Of a DNA stretch of 64,000 nt, positions 45,863-56,929 are shown one piece after another. Origin of the DNA: Amylostereum areolatum (taxonomy: Eukaryota; Basidiomycota; Agaricomycetes; Russulales; Stereaceae); assembly GCA_012932865.1 (NCBI GenBank), contig SAXG01000031.1, positions 248,001 to 312,000 of the forward strand. Reading direction: 5' to 3'. The notes under the pieces are model-generated. The model ran no database searches and had not been told where the DNA came from. It worked only from the letters and a program-made list of their open reading frames with translations. The position numbers and the translations under genes were made by a program. Position 1 is the first letter of the stretch, and each line of letters begins with the position of its first letter.

Positions 45863-47355
45863 ATGGCCGCCCCTTCGTCCGACGGTATTGGTATTGCCAA
45901 CTTGCCCAACCAGGTGCGTCGTTTGTGCTTTTGCTGCTGTGCTGGCGCTCACTTTTGGTGCGCGTACCCAGAGGCACAAGATTGTTGCCAAACATGGGGC
46001 GCACTTTACGATTATGGTCGTCGGTAAGTGTTTGGTGCGTCTCGTGGATGCGTGCGGTAGCTGAGGGGTGTTTTCAGGCGAGTCTGGACTCGGTAAGACG
46101 ACGCTCATCAACACCTTGTTCTCCACCGAGCTCTCCCCGCCCAAGAACTACTCGCGGCGACACTACAAGCAGCTTGACAAGCTCACCGAGGTCGAGATTA
46201 TCAAGGCTGAGCTCGAGGAGAAGCAGTTCAAAGTCAAGCTTACCGTCATCGACACCCCCGGATTCGGCGACTACGTCAACAACCGCGACTCGTGGGCGCC
46301 CATCGTCGACTTCATCGACGACCAACATGAAGCGTACATGATTCAAGAGCAGCAGCCCCAGCGCAGCGAGAAGACCGACCTCCGTGTGCACGCATGTCTT
46401 TACTTCATTCGTCCCACCGGGCACACGTACGTGCCCTCTTTTTGCCAGCTCAACGACGTCGTCTGATAGATGTGTCCTTACACAGGCTGAAGCCTCTCGA
46501 CATTGAGATCATGAAGCGCCTCGGCACCCGCGTCCATGTCATCCCCGTCATCGCGAAAGCAGATACGCTTACCCAGAACGACCTTTTCACGTTCAAGCAG
46601 CGCGTAGGCCCACTCTTCCCCCCTCTTTGAAGTTTCAGAAACAGCTGACACGTCTTCTATCCGTAGATCCGGGATGTTATTGCGGCGCAGAACATCCGTA
46701 TCTACCAGCCCCCGATCGAGACGGACGACCCGCAGAGCGCAGAGCACGCGCGTGTCCTCTCCGAGGCTATTCCTTTCTCGATCATCGGTTCGACTGAGGA
46801 TGTTCAGACTGCTGACGGCCGTCTCGTGAAGGGTCGCGAGTACCTCTGGGGTGTTGCTGAGGGTACGTTATCGTTGCTTTTCCTCCTTGTAGTGGCTCTG
46901 ACATATCCTCGCAGTCGAGAACGAGGAGCACTGCGATTTCAAAAAGCTGCGCTCACTGCTGATCCGCACGTTCATGCTCGACCTTATCTCCACGACGGAG
47001 GAACTCCACTACGAGAACTACCGCCAACAGCAGATGGAGACGCGCAAGTTCGGCGAGCGCAAGGTCAAGAAGTTCAACAATCCCAAGTTCCAGGACGAGG
47101 AGGAGCAGCTCCGGAAACGCTTCACGGAGCAGGTCAAGGCAGAGGAGGCTCGCTTCAGGCAGTGGGAGCAGCACGTATGTTTGACCCGTCCTGTGTTCAT
47201 CTGGACGGATGCTGACGGGGGAACGATGATAGCTTATCACCGAGCGCGACCGTCTCAACAAGGATCTGGAGATGGCGCACGGCGCGATCAAGGGCCTCGA
47301 GGCCGAGCTCGACAACCTTCAAGTTGGGTACGGGCGCGGTACGGGCAGGAGGTAA
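45863..47355 (+). CDS. septin (Cdc3-like)
   Basis: This GTP-binding cytoskeletal protein forms filaments at the septum and cortex. The G1 loop is [17 protein letters not shown], switch/G3 is [13 protein letters not shown], and G4 is [14 protein letters not shown]. The septin-unique element is present ([20 protein letters not shown], then [11 protein letters not shown]). A C-terminal coiled coil follows: [20 protein letters not shown] and [20 protein letters not shown]. The short N-terminus ([17 protein letters not shown]) precedes [17 protein letters not shown]. Seven or so exons, all in phase; the stop at 47355 follows a Gly/Arg-rich end. The coiled coil and overall sequence look most like the Cdc3 group, but Cdc11 or Cdc12 assignment cannot be excluded by eye. 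Confidence 0.93.
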
Positions 47356-47941
47356 TCTTATACCGATTTACTTTATGGTGCACTACCTCGAGCGGCAAAA
47401 GACGATGTCTAGTATGTGATTGTGTTTTATACCCCGCTGTCGCTCGCTCGGCGCATCCTCTCTTCCCTGCTTGCATTCGTTGTCCCCGTGAGCGTTCGCG
47501 TTCGTGTCTCTCGTTTATATCTTATGTTGTTACCTTGGAATTATACTCTGGCGAAAGCCTGTTTATTAGCACTCTTAGACTTGGATAGGCGGTTGTGCGA
47601 AGGTCGTGGAAGATGCGAGGAGGGCGTGGCAAACACGGAGATGGTCCAAGTTCGAGCACGCTCGGAATGTGACCAACATGATGCATTCTTTTATCCTATG
47701 CGGAGTGCGACAAAGATGATGGTGTATTACTACTATACAAGGAGAAGCAATGCGGATGCGACGATGCAGAAGATGCGCTACTAGGAGTTACATGTATATA
47801 CAAGCAGGCCGTGCTACGGCGGGCGGGGGAAGGGTGCGGAGACGGTATGAGAACGGCGTCGACGGAGGTAAAGGTGGAGGATTAGGGTATGAGCACGACG
47901 CGCGTAAGGGGCTCAAGAAAAGGAACAAGATGATGAGGCGA
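47356..47941. other. intergenic, convergent 3' ends
   Basis: Between the septin stop and the stop of the minus-strand mitochondrial-protein gene. Small open frames only; none with conserved content. Confidence 0.5.
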
Positions 47942-48704
47942 CTATTGCTTCCACGGAGTGCTGGCGGCGGGACCGGTGGACTCGCGGAAGGTGACATCGA
48001 CGGTGCCGGGATGCTCCATGGTGGCGCCATGGAAAGCATGGGCAGGGGTAGGGGGAACAAAGCCCGAAGGGTGGCTGATGGTACCATCCTTCTCGAAAAC
48101 CTCGAAGGGCACCTTCTCGTCGCGGCCGGTCATGTCCCACTGGAAGTTGGTAAGGTCGTCATGCTCGCTGACGCGCTCGGCGACAGCGGCGGTTTGTTGA
48201 GCGATGTCGCGCGTGCGACGGTCGGCGTACGACTCGATGGCCTCGCCGGGGGTAGGCACGACGAAGCCCGAAGGGTGGATGGTGAAGCCGCCGTGCGTGT
48301 GCTCGGTGGGCACCTTGTTCGGTTGGATGCGCGTGGTGGCGGCGACGTCGTCCGCGAGGAGGCCGGCACTGAGCTCGTGCATGAGCCCGCCCTCCTCCTC
48401 CTTCCGGTCCTCGATCGAGTCGCGCTGGCGCTTACGCTCGATGTAGAAGCGCGGGACGGCGAGGTCGGGGTCAGCGCCTGGGGGAACGGAACCCGGTGGG
48501 GCGCGGTCGGCGATGGCGACGCGGGCTGTTGAGTGCAGCATGCGAGCAGACCTGGAGAAAGGGGTCAGAGTGAGGACGGTGTAGAATGGGAGAACACGGT
48601 GAGGAGACGTACGAGCTGGCCTCGACAGAGGAGGGGGAGGAGCGGAGGGCCTCAAGGGCGGCACCGCGGGTGAGGGTGTTGGAGAGACGGCGAGCGGCGA
48701 GCAT
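47942..48704 (-). CDS. probable mitochondrial protein with a duplicated HPSGFVxPTP motif
   Basis: The N-terminus is a typical mitochondrial presequence, rich in Arg, Ala, Ser and Leu without acidic residues (MLAARRLSNTLTRGAALEAL). It continues across one intron into SARMLHSTARVA. The mature part is hydrophilic, about 200 residues: RFYIERKRQRDSIEDRKEEE, GGLMHELSAGLL, then two copies of a motif, FTIHPSGFVVPTPGEAIESY and ISHPSGFVPPTPAHAFHG. It ends TPWKQ. No membrane segment. I do not recognise the family. The gene is divergent to the 3-oxoacyl-CoA reductase gene (start codons 275 bp apart). Import into mitochondria is inferred from the presequence alone. Confidence 0.75.
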
Positions 48705-48979
48705 GATGAAGGGCGAGTACGCTGTGTGCGACGACGAGGAGAGGACGAAGGAGATGGTGGATGGAGGGAAGGACGGTCAGGGGCTCCTTACGGTTTATGT
48801 AGGACGAGGCCGTCGATAAACACGCCTCTCTCCACCTTCCTTTTTGGTAAAACCTCTCGAGTTTTGCAATCGACGGGCGTCATCCGTTTGCACGTGCCCA
48901 CCGACGGGGTACTCGTTCTAAATAGAACACGTCCGGTCCCACCGTTTCGGGCGCTTGCCAACCGTCCCCCGTCCACGAC

Positions 48980-50347
48980 ATGGCCGCCTCCCTTCAGCTC
49001 GTCCAGGCTCATCGTCAGTATCTTATATCTTCCCCGACGTTCGCTTACCCTTCGGTTTGCAGTCAGCGAACACCCGTACGTTGCGCTCGCTCTGCAAGTC
49101 GTCGGCGCGCTCTCGGCTGCCTCGTTCCTTTTCTCCTTCTCTACCTTTTTATACCGGACCTTCCTCCGTCCTGGCATAAGCGTGTGTATTCAAGCTTTCT
49201 TTCCGAATACACTAGACTCACACTGCTCCACGCAGCTCAAAAAGTTTGGCTCCCGCGATGGCGCTTGGGCCGGTGCGTACGCGTGGCCTATTTTGCCGTG
49301 TGTCCCGTGCTGACGAGCTCGCTTCAGTCGTCACTGGCGCGTCCGACGGCATTGGGCGCGAATTCGCGCTGCAACTCGCCAAGGCGGGCTTCAACGTTCT
49401 CATCGCCGCACGGAACCCCGAAAAGCTTGCCGCCGTCGCGCGCGAGATAGGTGCGTCTGATGACCGTGTTCTCCCGCACCCCACTTCTCACGACAACGCC
49501 ACCCCCGTTTTCTTCAGCTGATAAGTCCAGCGGTAAAGCCGAAGTGAGGGCGTTTACCATCGATTTCGCACACGCGGACGAGGCGACGTGGGAGAACTTT
49601 GGCAAGACCATCCAGAGCCTCGACGTCGGGGTCCTCGGTGCGTCATCCATCCCCCTTATCTGCCGGCGGTCCCTTCTCACTCTTTCGTCCAGTGAACAAT
49701 GTGGGCAAGTCCCACGAAATGCCGACAGACTTCGTCGAGACGCCCGCCCACGAAATTTCCGACATTCTGGCCATCAACGTCAACGCCACCGTGCGCGTTA
49801 CGTCGATCGTCACCCCGGGACTGGTTTCTCGGTGCGTTGCGCGCTCGTCACCTCGATTTCTCCTAACCTCGTTATTGAAGCCGTCGCGGCCTCATCCTGA
49901 ACCTCGGCTCCTTCGCCGGATCCGCACCCTCGCCCATGCTCGCGACATACTCCGCCTCCAAAGCCTTCCTCGCAACATTCTCCGATGCGCTGGCTGCCGA
50001 GCTCGGGCCCAAGGGCATCGTGGTCGAACACTCCAATACCTACTTTGTCGTACGCCCAATCTCTTCCTCGACTCTCACATTTCGTCGCTGAAAGACCTTT
50101 CCAGGTCTCTGCCATGTCCAAAATCCGCCGTCCGTCTCTGATGATCCCCACCCCCGCCGCATATGTTCGCAGTGTCCTCGCGAAGATCGCACCCGGCACT
50201 CAGGCGCCGTTCTGGACCCACGCCGCGCTTGCACACCTGATGAACGCTGTGTCGACTGGGGTCGTGGTGTCGTACATGCACGCCCTCCACCGTGACATCC
50301 GCAAGCGCGCGCTCAGGAAGAAGGAGCGGTTGGCGAAGCAAAATTAG
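48980..50347 (+). CDS. very-long-chain 3-oxoacyl-CoA reductase (Ifa38/KAR family)
   Basis: This is an ER-membrane SDR enzyme that reduces 3-ketoacyl-CoA during very-long-chain fatty-acid elongation. The N-terminal anchor is VALALQVVGALSAASFLFSF, then LKKFGSRDGAWAVVTGASDG joined across an intron. The cofactor site is TGASDGIGREFALQLAKAGF, the structural motif VNNVGKSHEMP, and the catalytic site reads GSFAGSAPSPMLATYSASKA with Ser and YSASK in place. After VVEHSNTYFV and an intron comes VSAMSKIRRPSLMIPTP, the family C-terminal block. The last residues (RKKERLAKQN) are basic and could serve as an ER-retention-like tail. Seven or eight exons, in phase. Start ATG gives MAASLQLVQAH before the first intron. 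Confidence 0.92.
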
Positions 50348-50822
50348 GTTGATGTTCAGTCATTCACTGCTAGGTTGTACAGGACGAGCTGCACAGACTT
50401 GAATGTAGAGAGGAGAAAGTTTTCCACTGTCTCTGAGAGGGTCACTCTGAACTAATGATGAGGGTGGTTGATTCAGTCTCATTTTGTTAAGATCCAGTTG
50501 GTGCAAGCTGAATGGAGCTTGAATGATCACATGTATTTATGTGTCCCGCATCTCCCTTCTACCCTCAGGTCTTTGAATACAGCACTGAAGGTCAAGGGGG
50601 TCCCGGCATGGAAAAAAAGGACACCAGGTCCTTATTTTTGAAACCATTGTCGAGGGTTGGACTAACTAAGTACGCCATCAGGCACACATCCCCAAAAGGA
50701 AGGTCATCTAGATATGTACAGTCTCCCCACCTAATCGCTACACTTAGTGGACAATATTAGGTGAGGTACAGGTACGGTTCTCCCTCACCTAAGATGATAG
50801 CGATTCCATTCCCACCCCACTA
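50348..50822. other. intergenic left of the MITE-like element
   Basis: 3' side of the reductase gene. From about 50,720 it contains inverted CACCTAA/TTAGGTG words, one pair of which forms the hairpin listed next. No coding content recognised. Confidence 0.5.
50757..50792. repeat. inverted repeat, 10-bp arms
   Basis: TTAGGTGAGG and CCTCACCTAA are exact inverted arms separated by about 16 nt. A third related word (CCCCACCTAAT) lies just upstream near 50,725. Confidence 0.7.
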
Positions 50823-51477
50823 TAGAGCTCTTCACGAGTGCACTCTTACAGGTACCTGCAACCTTGAGACAGGTACCTGTGGCTCCAGATCTTATACTCC
50901 CACTCTCACGAGTATTAGGCACACAGGTACCTGTGGCACGGATACTCCCACTCGCGGATACACAGGTATGACAAGTACCTGTTGTTCCCAGAAAATATGA
51001 TACAAGCAGTAGTAGTGGCCTTCTTAGACTCATCTTGGAAGCTCTGTTAGGCATATTGACACTCCATCTTCAAGGCAAGGATAATGCTAGTAACATTTAA
51101 GTACAGGTAAACATGTATCAGAGTATGATATAACATACCACACAAGGCTTTCAGCTATATATGTGAGGGGAGGAGAGGAAATAGATGAGAAAGGGGCCAC
51201 AATAGAAACAACAGTACATAAGGATCTGCAAGAGAGAATGCTTATATCAATCCAACAGCTATTATCTGTAATTATATCAAGATCAACCCTGCCAAAGTAC
51301 CTGACAGGTATTTGACAGGTACTTGCACAGGTAACCTGTGAGCTCAAAAGTCATACCTGTAGTCTCACGAGTATCAGGCACACGAGTACTCGTATCCGCG
51401 GATGGCAATACCCACGGATGTGCCTTACAGGTACTCATACAGGTACTCACAAGTATAGCCACTCGTGAAGAGCTCTA
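50823..51477. mobile_element. MITE-like element with 18-bp terminal inverted repeats
   Basis: The left end TAGAGCTCTTCACGAGTG (50823-50840) is the exact reverse complement of the right end at 51460-51477. A TA dinucleotide lies at each outer boundary, compatible with a TA target-site duplication. Inside, the ends are packed with ACAGGTACCTGT-type palindromes and their variants (near 50849, 50870, 50930, and on the right near 51,300-51,445). Related cacgagtat..ggcaca words occur near both ends. There is no transposase-like ORF. At about 655 bp it fits a non-autonomous DNA transposon, possibly of a Tc1/mariner or PIF-like type. The class is an inference from ends only. Confidence 0.65.
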
Positions 51478-51584
51478 CCCCACTACGGCACTTTCTACAC
51501 CAGTAGTCAGGCACCTCGGTGTTGATCTTCCGGTCCCTTCCATCAGAGACCCATCAGAGCGGCGGTCCCTTCCCGTTATAGCAT

Positions 51585-52640
51585 CGAAATGCTTCCCAAA
51601 GCCACGCCGCCGTGGCGCTTGATCTTGGAACATCGCGCCCGCCGTCACCGACGACGACGACGACCCTCTTCCTGCCGTCCCCCTCTCCCTGCCATCCCCC
51701 TCTCCCCTCTCCCCTCTCCCCCCTCCCCCACTTATGTATATATGTACGTAATCGAAACAATCCCTAGAGTGCGAATATACAGCCCTTATGTCCTATAAAT
51801 GACACTGATTAAGCCCCCCCCCCGAAAACCAACTTGAAATCACGTGTACCGATCAGCAATCAACACTGCGTCATATGTCAACTCGGAAGCGCCGCGCCGT
51901 TGTTGGGCGCAATCCTTGACGGCTTCTTTTCCACGCCAGCCCCGCCCCACGGCGCTTGATCTTGGGACGTCGTGCTCGCCGTCGACGACGACGAGGATGA
52001 CCCTCTCCCCACCGTCCCCCTCTCCCCTCTCCCCTCTCCCCCCTCTGCCACTTATGTATATATTTATGTAATTGCAATGATCCCTAGAGTGCGAATATAC
52101 CGCTTTTATGTCCTCTAAATGGCATTGATTAAGCCCCCCCCGAAAACCAACTTGAAATCACGTGTACCGATCAACAATCAACATTGCGTCATATGTCAAC
52201 TCGGAAGCGCCGCGCCGTTGTTAGGCGCAATCCTTGACGGCTTCTTCTCCGCGCCACCCCTGCCCTGCGGCGCTTGATCTCGGAACATCGTGCTTGCCGT
52301 CGACGACAACAACGACCCTCTCCCCGCTGTCCCCCTCTCTCCTCACCTCCCCGTCCCCCCCCACTTGTGTGTATGTGTACGTATTCGTAAGGACTCCTAG
52401 AGTGCGAATATACACCATTGATGTCCTATAAACAACATTGATTAAGGCCCCCCCCTCCCCCCGAAAACCAACTCGAACATCACGTGTGCCTATCAATAAC
52501 CAACATTGTGTCATGTCAACTCGGAAATTGTTGGGCGTAATCATCGGCGGCTTCTTCTCCGCACCACCCCCGCCCCGCGGCACTTGATCTCGGGACGTCG
52601 CGCTCGCCGCCACCACCGCCCCAGACCCTCGTGTCTCCCA
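51585..52640. repeat. tandem array of ~315-320 bp units, about three copies
   Basis: The word ctagagtgcgaatata recurs at 51764, 52084 and 52397 (spacings 320 and 313). Around it the same order of landmarks repeats: a GGCGCTTGATCT block, a CGACGACGAC block, a C/T-rich tract, cttatgtatata, the anchor word, attaagcccccc, and cacgtgtaccgatca. A fourth unit is partial. Copies differ by substitutions and small indels, mostly in the C/T tracts. ORFs in the array are by-products of the repeat. Confidence 0.85.
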
Positions 52641-53262
52641 TAACTCCTAACCCTACGTAGTCTATGTATGATATACTATAAAATTGACAACATATCTGCC
52701 CCACGCTGTCCAACCTCAGCACTGTTAATCTTTTGGTATATATTTAGAACTCAGAAGCGCCGCATGATGACGGGGGTCGAGGCGTATTAATAACTTCGCT
52801 TCCCTGGCGCCTAGCCACACACGTATTTTCGCCAATGGTCCCCTATCCCTCGCAAGCTATGCTATGTATATGCACTATATGTATGCTGCAGGAGAATTCA
52901 AATGTGCGATATGTATTGCACGCACACAAACGATACGGAGGGATACTTACCGCCGACAAAGATTCTAGCGGCACCATTGCGGGCGCCAATATCTAGGTGA
53001 CAGGCGCAATGTCTGGCGACTTCTTCGCCGGTCAAGGATCGTCAATCGGACCGAAGATCAAAGAGTACGGTGAGGCAAACTTTGTTCGTTCAATCACGTG
53101 GCCGTGTCTCATATACGACACGACGCGCGGCACTGCGCATGATATATCGCATACCGAGAGCCCCTCTCTCAGAGCCATAGGTCAAAGATCAAAGATAGAT
53201 TTTACATACATAGATGCAAACTCAAGATGCATACATAGATACAGTCCAACGGCCGACCACCT
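52641..53262. other. intergenic right of the tandem array
   Basis: AT-rich with degenerate remnants of the array near its left edge (cagaagcgccgcatgatg near 52,752). No gene recognised. Confidence 0.5.
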
Positions 53263-54952
53263 TCATGCTGAAGCCTTGTTCTTGTTTTCCCTGCTCTTGC
53301 GAGGCTTGTAGATGTTTTCGCCGTTAGCCTGGCGAGTCCGGTTGCTCGCGATGCGGATCTTGAGGTCTTCAGGGGAGAGAACATCCCAGTGGCACGTCCC
53401 AGCTTCAAGCGCGGCGACCAAGTCACGGAGTTGAGGATGCTTCAAACGGTTTGGTGGCTGAACGGGGACTGTGAGCGGCCACCCCATCAGCGCGATGGAC
53501 AGCTTCTCGACAATCGCCTTCTCGTAATTCTCGTAGTTCATGCCAGGAGCATTCGTTGCAGGCAGGATCTTTTTGTTGCTACGAAGAATGGCCTCTGAAA
53601 AACAGCGGTTAAAGCAAGCTCTGAAGCGCAACTATATGCTCACCGAAGCCAGTCTGGATGAGTTTGCGGACAAGTTTGACGTCGGCAGAGAAGGAGCAGG
53701 GAGGTATGTTCTCTAAGTTTTACCTGCTCGTGAGAAACCAGAAAGATATCTCGCGAGGCATGTGTACCTTTTCCGATGCCCGCAGATGAGTAGCACTCAA
53801 GGGACATCGCCATCTTGGCTGGAGTCGTGTTGTAAACCTGGCGAAGCCAGTTCTGGACGACGGGGGTGGTATGCACAGCTGGAGCTTGATAGTGGAGCGG
53901 GTTGGACTTGACCGAGATGGAGAACGACTCCGCCTGGGTCCGGAGAGATGTGGCTTGAATCTGCATGGATGGTAAGAAACACGGAGCCAAGATCAAGGGG
54001 GAAGACGCACGTCACGGTGAATAGCCTCGAAAGATTTGTCGAAGTTTTTCTGGATTGACTTCTTCGAGAGACGAATGGCGGCTGTCTTTTCCTCTCGTTT
54101 TGCTTCCCGAATGGACACAAGGCGAGATATTTCTTCCTTGGGGGTCTCGTTGTATTCCTTGAGGAGCATCCCGTGGTTCTCTTCAATGAACCGCGCGATC
54201 GTGTACTTCTTCCCTTTGGCGAGGGCTAAACCACAGACGTCAATATTGCTCACGTACCAAACAGGACGGGACCCTTACCATTGTTTGCCTCCGCGCATTT
54301 TGCCGTGGTAAAGGCATTCCATGGACTGACTTTGCGCGTCTGCTTCTTGCCAGGGTCATGCATTTGAGACATACTTGCCACCCAAGCCTCAGAGCTGACA
54401 TGGACATTGGCCGTTGGCAATGCGATCTGCTACAAAAGTCAGCGGGGAGACGTCGCGGATAAACAAGAGAGGCAACTGACGAGGGTATATGTTGAGGTGA
54501 GGGATGGTGAGCGACGCGAAGCGCGCATGGAGGATAGCAACACATCGACACATTTTTTCATCAGTGAACGCGTTGGACCGGGTGATCGAGTACATTGATG
54601 TGTCATCATTCCACCGTGGATGCCACAAGGGTCGCGAACATGTCGCGGCCGTTGTTGTACCGAAGAGGGTAACGCGCAAATTGCGTAAAAGCGTGGCGAG
54701 GGCACGACACGAATACATGGGGTCCATTGATACGGGGGAGGGATTGAAGGGGAGGGAATGTAACATGATTAGAACATACAAAATAGTTACGCACAAAAGA
54801 TGGGGAACTTACCGTCCGTACTTTTCTTGTATCTCTCCCAGGTTTTCTTCATACTTCATGCGGGCATCCCGAAGGTCCTCCAAAAGGGAGAGGGTCTGCG
54901 CCTTGTTGCAAATCCTCTGGTCCTCAGTGAGTCGGATCCCGCCGCGGGGCAT
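53263..54952 (-). CDS. lineage-specific agaricomycete protein of unknown function
   Basis: Spliced pieces begin MPRGGIRLTEDQRICNKAQT and a charged helix (LEDLRDARMKYEENLGEIQE). A later exon gives KKQTRKVSPWNAFTTAKCAE, followed by YTIARFIEENHGMLLKEYNE and RLSKKSIQKNFDKSFEAIHR. The C-terminal part reads WLRQVYNTTPAKMAMSLECY, MNYENYEKAIVEKLSIALMG and RIASNRTRQANGENIYKPRK. A WNAF....E.N block followed by charged helices recalls multicopy agaricomycete proteins of unknown role that I have seen near transposons; that resemblance is from memory and weak. The second exon, between about 54,400 and 54,800, is uncertain. No catalytic motif. It sits in a repeat-rich stretch. Confidence 0.5.
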
Positions 54953-56080
54953 GCTGATAGAGCCTAGAGGGCGGTGACGGGGGGAAGGGATATGGGGGAA
55001 GGGGGAAAAGGGAGGAGACGACGTGTGTAATTCTTAAATCTTAGCCTTTGCCGGAAGTCCCTGTTGTCCGTGATATATGTTGGTAAGAAGAGGAAATGAG
55101 AACACTGCTCATGGATGAGTACCCTCACAGCGTAGGCGCCCGGGGCTACAGCCAAGGATTCGCCCTGTGATCAACACTGTTCGTAGTAAACTGCTGATAT
55201 GTAGCCTCAATTATGGACAGCCTACACTGGACTAAACATATATACGACCGCAGCTTCACAGCGTCGACTCTAGAACATAGCGTCAGTATCGCTCACGGTA
55301 AGCAGAGCGAGGAACAACTTACAAAAGTCTCCGTCTCTTGACCGCTATTCATCCCCTCTCCAACTTCCTCTGTAAGGCTGTGACTGTAGCCTCTTACACA
55401 TCATTGACTCCCAATCGATCCCCTAGCATGCCGTCCCAAACCCCGGGTTAGCGCGTCATTTTCAGCCTTGTTGAGATATGCTTACGCGGTACCTGTGGTA
55501 AGCAAGAACACTGTGAGCGAGGGTGAGGAGTACGTGTACCGCGACACTGAAGCCTTGGAATGCGTCGCGTCAGCGAGCACCCAACGGCATAGGCGATGTA
55601 GTGCACGTACCTCCTACTATGCTGCCATAAGAGTGTTTTCCTGTCCCGCTTGATGTACGCGTAATTACGACCGCGCCGACATGTGAAGTTTCCAGGGGAA
55701 AGCCAACGTTACAGTGGCTGGGCTGGTTGAGGAGACCATGGAGGTGGGTGATGAAGCTGCTGAGGCGGTCGAGAGGGAGGAGGAGGAGGGCGTTGGGGGA
55801 GTCAAAGGCGTTCGTGGATGGCGAGAAGTCTAGACCGCGCAGTGTCTGAAGTTATGTGTATTGTTGACTTCGTGATTGAACGGTTGCTAGGTTGTGGGGT
55901 GACACGGTGACGCCTTTACAGCTGATGGTTCGGGAGTGGGACATCATATACCGCCTGCGTCAGTGCCATGGCGTGACTCATTCGCAAGGCGGTAGAGTCC
56001 GCTTCACCAAACCAACGCCAAAGGACTGCTAGATCAAGCTCGAGGGCTTAGAGATGCGAATAACTTACTGTTAGAGCTCA
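54953..56080. other. 1.1-kb region without a clear gene
   Basis: No supported gene. On the minus strand 55,690-55,810 reads FDSPNALLLPLDRLSSFITH, continuing LHGLLNQPSHCNVGFPLE, which looks like a leucine-rich F-box tail. It may be a remnant of the damaged F-box gene to the right. Confidence 0.4.
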
Positions 56081-56732
56081 TTAATCCCTCTGAGTTGCTA
56101 AACCTGGGAAAAACGTAGAGCGGCGAGAGAACATATAGGATGAGAGAACATCGTCGAATGTTGAACATTTGGCTCTTGAGCACCTGAGGATCCGTAAACC
56201 CAACCGCGTAGCTTGATAACGTGCGTGAAAACACGTGTGAGGAGGGTATTGTGAGGTGGTGAGAAATGTCGAATCGTTGTTGATGTGGTGGAAGGAAGAA
56301 AGGGAGCGATGGCTAAGCGCCGACCCCGGAGGCCAATGGCTGTTGCGGTCATAGGCTGCGTTGATATCGATGGCTATACCTGCAGGATGGGAACGGTCGA
56401 GGAAGGCAGCGGTCCATGAAGGGGTCTTGAGGGGGATGTTGGTCCAGAGGGACTTGCACTCAAGGGCAACACGACACCAGTGCCTGCAGACGTAGGATAC
56501 AGCGATGCAAGGGGGGTCGCGGGCGACGAGGCAGGAATCAGTGAAGGCGGAGAGGGAGATGAAAGAAGATTTGGCTGAGGAGTTCGACGGGGAGACGGGA
56601 AATGGGAGGGCGAATGTCGTGGGGGGGGGGGGGGAGGGAGAGGAAGGGACTGTGGTCAAAGTGGGGACGACAAGAGTGGGGAGCGAGGATGGGGTTGGGG
56701 ACGAAGATGGTGGAGGCTTTGGGGAGGGGCAT
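56081..56732 (-). pseudogene. F-box protein gene with an apparent frameshift
   Basis: The F-box reads ISRLPVELLSQIFFHLPLRL in one frame (from ATG 56732) and runs into a stop. The natural continuation, ARDPPCIAVSYVCRHWCRVA then LECKSLWTNIPLKTPSWTAA, is in another frame a few codons on, with no splice signals between. The pattern LPxELLxxIF....SxVCRxWRxxALxxxxLW is the usual agaricomycete F-box/SCF-adaptor start. A G14 run (56621-56634; C14 in the coding sense) sits just before the F-box. One indel, real or a sequencing error, explains the break. The leucine-rich part is short or eroded downstream. Stated end is the stop of the second frame. Confidence 0.55.
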
Positions 56733-56751
56733 GGTGTTGGTCGGGGACGTC

Positions 56752-56805
56752 GGGGGCGTCGGGGGCGTCGGGGGCGTCGGGGGCGTCGGGGGCGTCGGGG
56801 GCGTC
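56752..56805. repeat. 9-bp minisatellite, six perfect copies
   Basis: GGGGGCGTC is repeated six times without a mismatch, with degenerate units on both sides (GGGGACGTC at 56743; GGGGGTCGG after 56805). Read on the minus strand it gives an (RRP)n or (DAP)n run, so ORFs across it are not evidence for protein. Confidence 0.95.
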
Positions 56806-56929
56806 GGGGGTCGGGGGTTGGGGGTCGACAGGGACGGTGAGGGCGCACTGAGAAGGAGAATAAGATAAATGGTGGAGAGTGGGGCGGGTACGGACAGTGG
56901 GGGTGCACGTACAGTTTGCGACTCGACAC

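Noticed and set aside
47750..48532. 260-codon plus-strand Gly/Arg-rich open frame
   Set aside because: It is the antisense of the mitochondrial-protein gene, whose minus-strand reading has a presequence, a phase-correct intron and a repeated motif.
50849..51445. CRISPR-like array suggested by repeated AGGTACCTGT words
   Set aside because: Spacings are irregular, the words are palindromic and the sequence is a eukaryotic nuclear genome; a transposon with subterminal repeats fits better.
51589..52616. Several short ORFs within the tandem array
   Set aside because: The same ORF appears in each unit with different frames and ends, as expected for a repeat and not for genes.
56505..56868. Plus-strand Gly/Arg-rich frames with (GRR)n and (GGV)n repeats
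   Set aside because: They arise from translating the 9-bp minisatellite and G-rich flanks.
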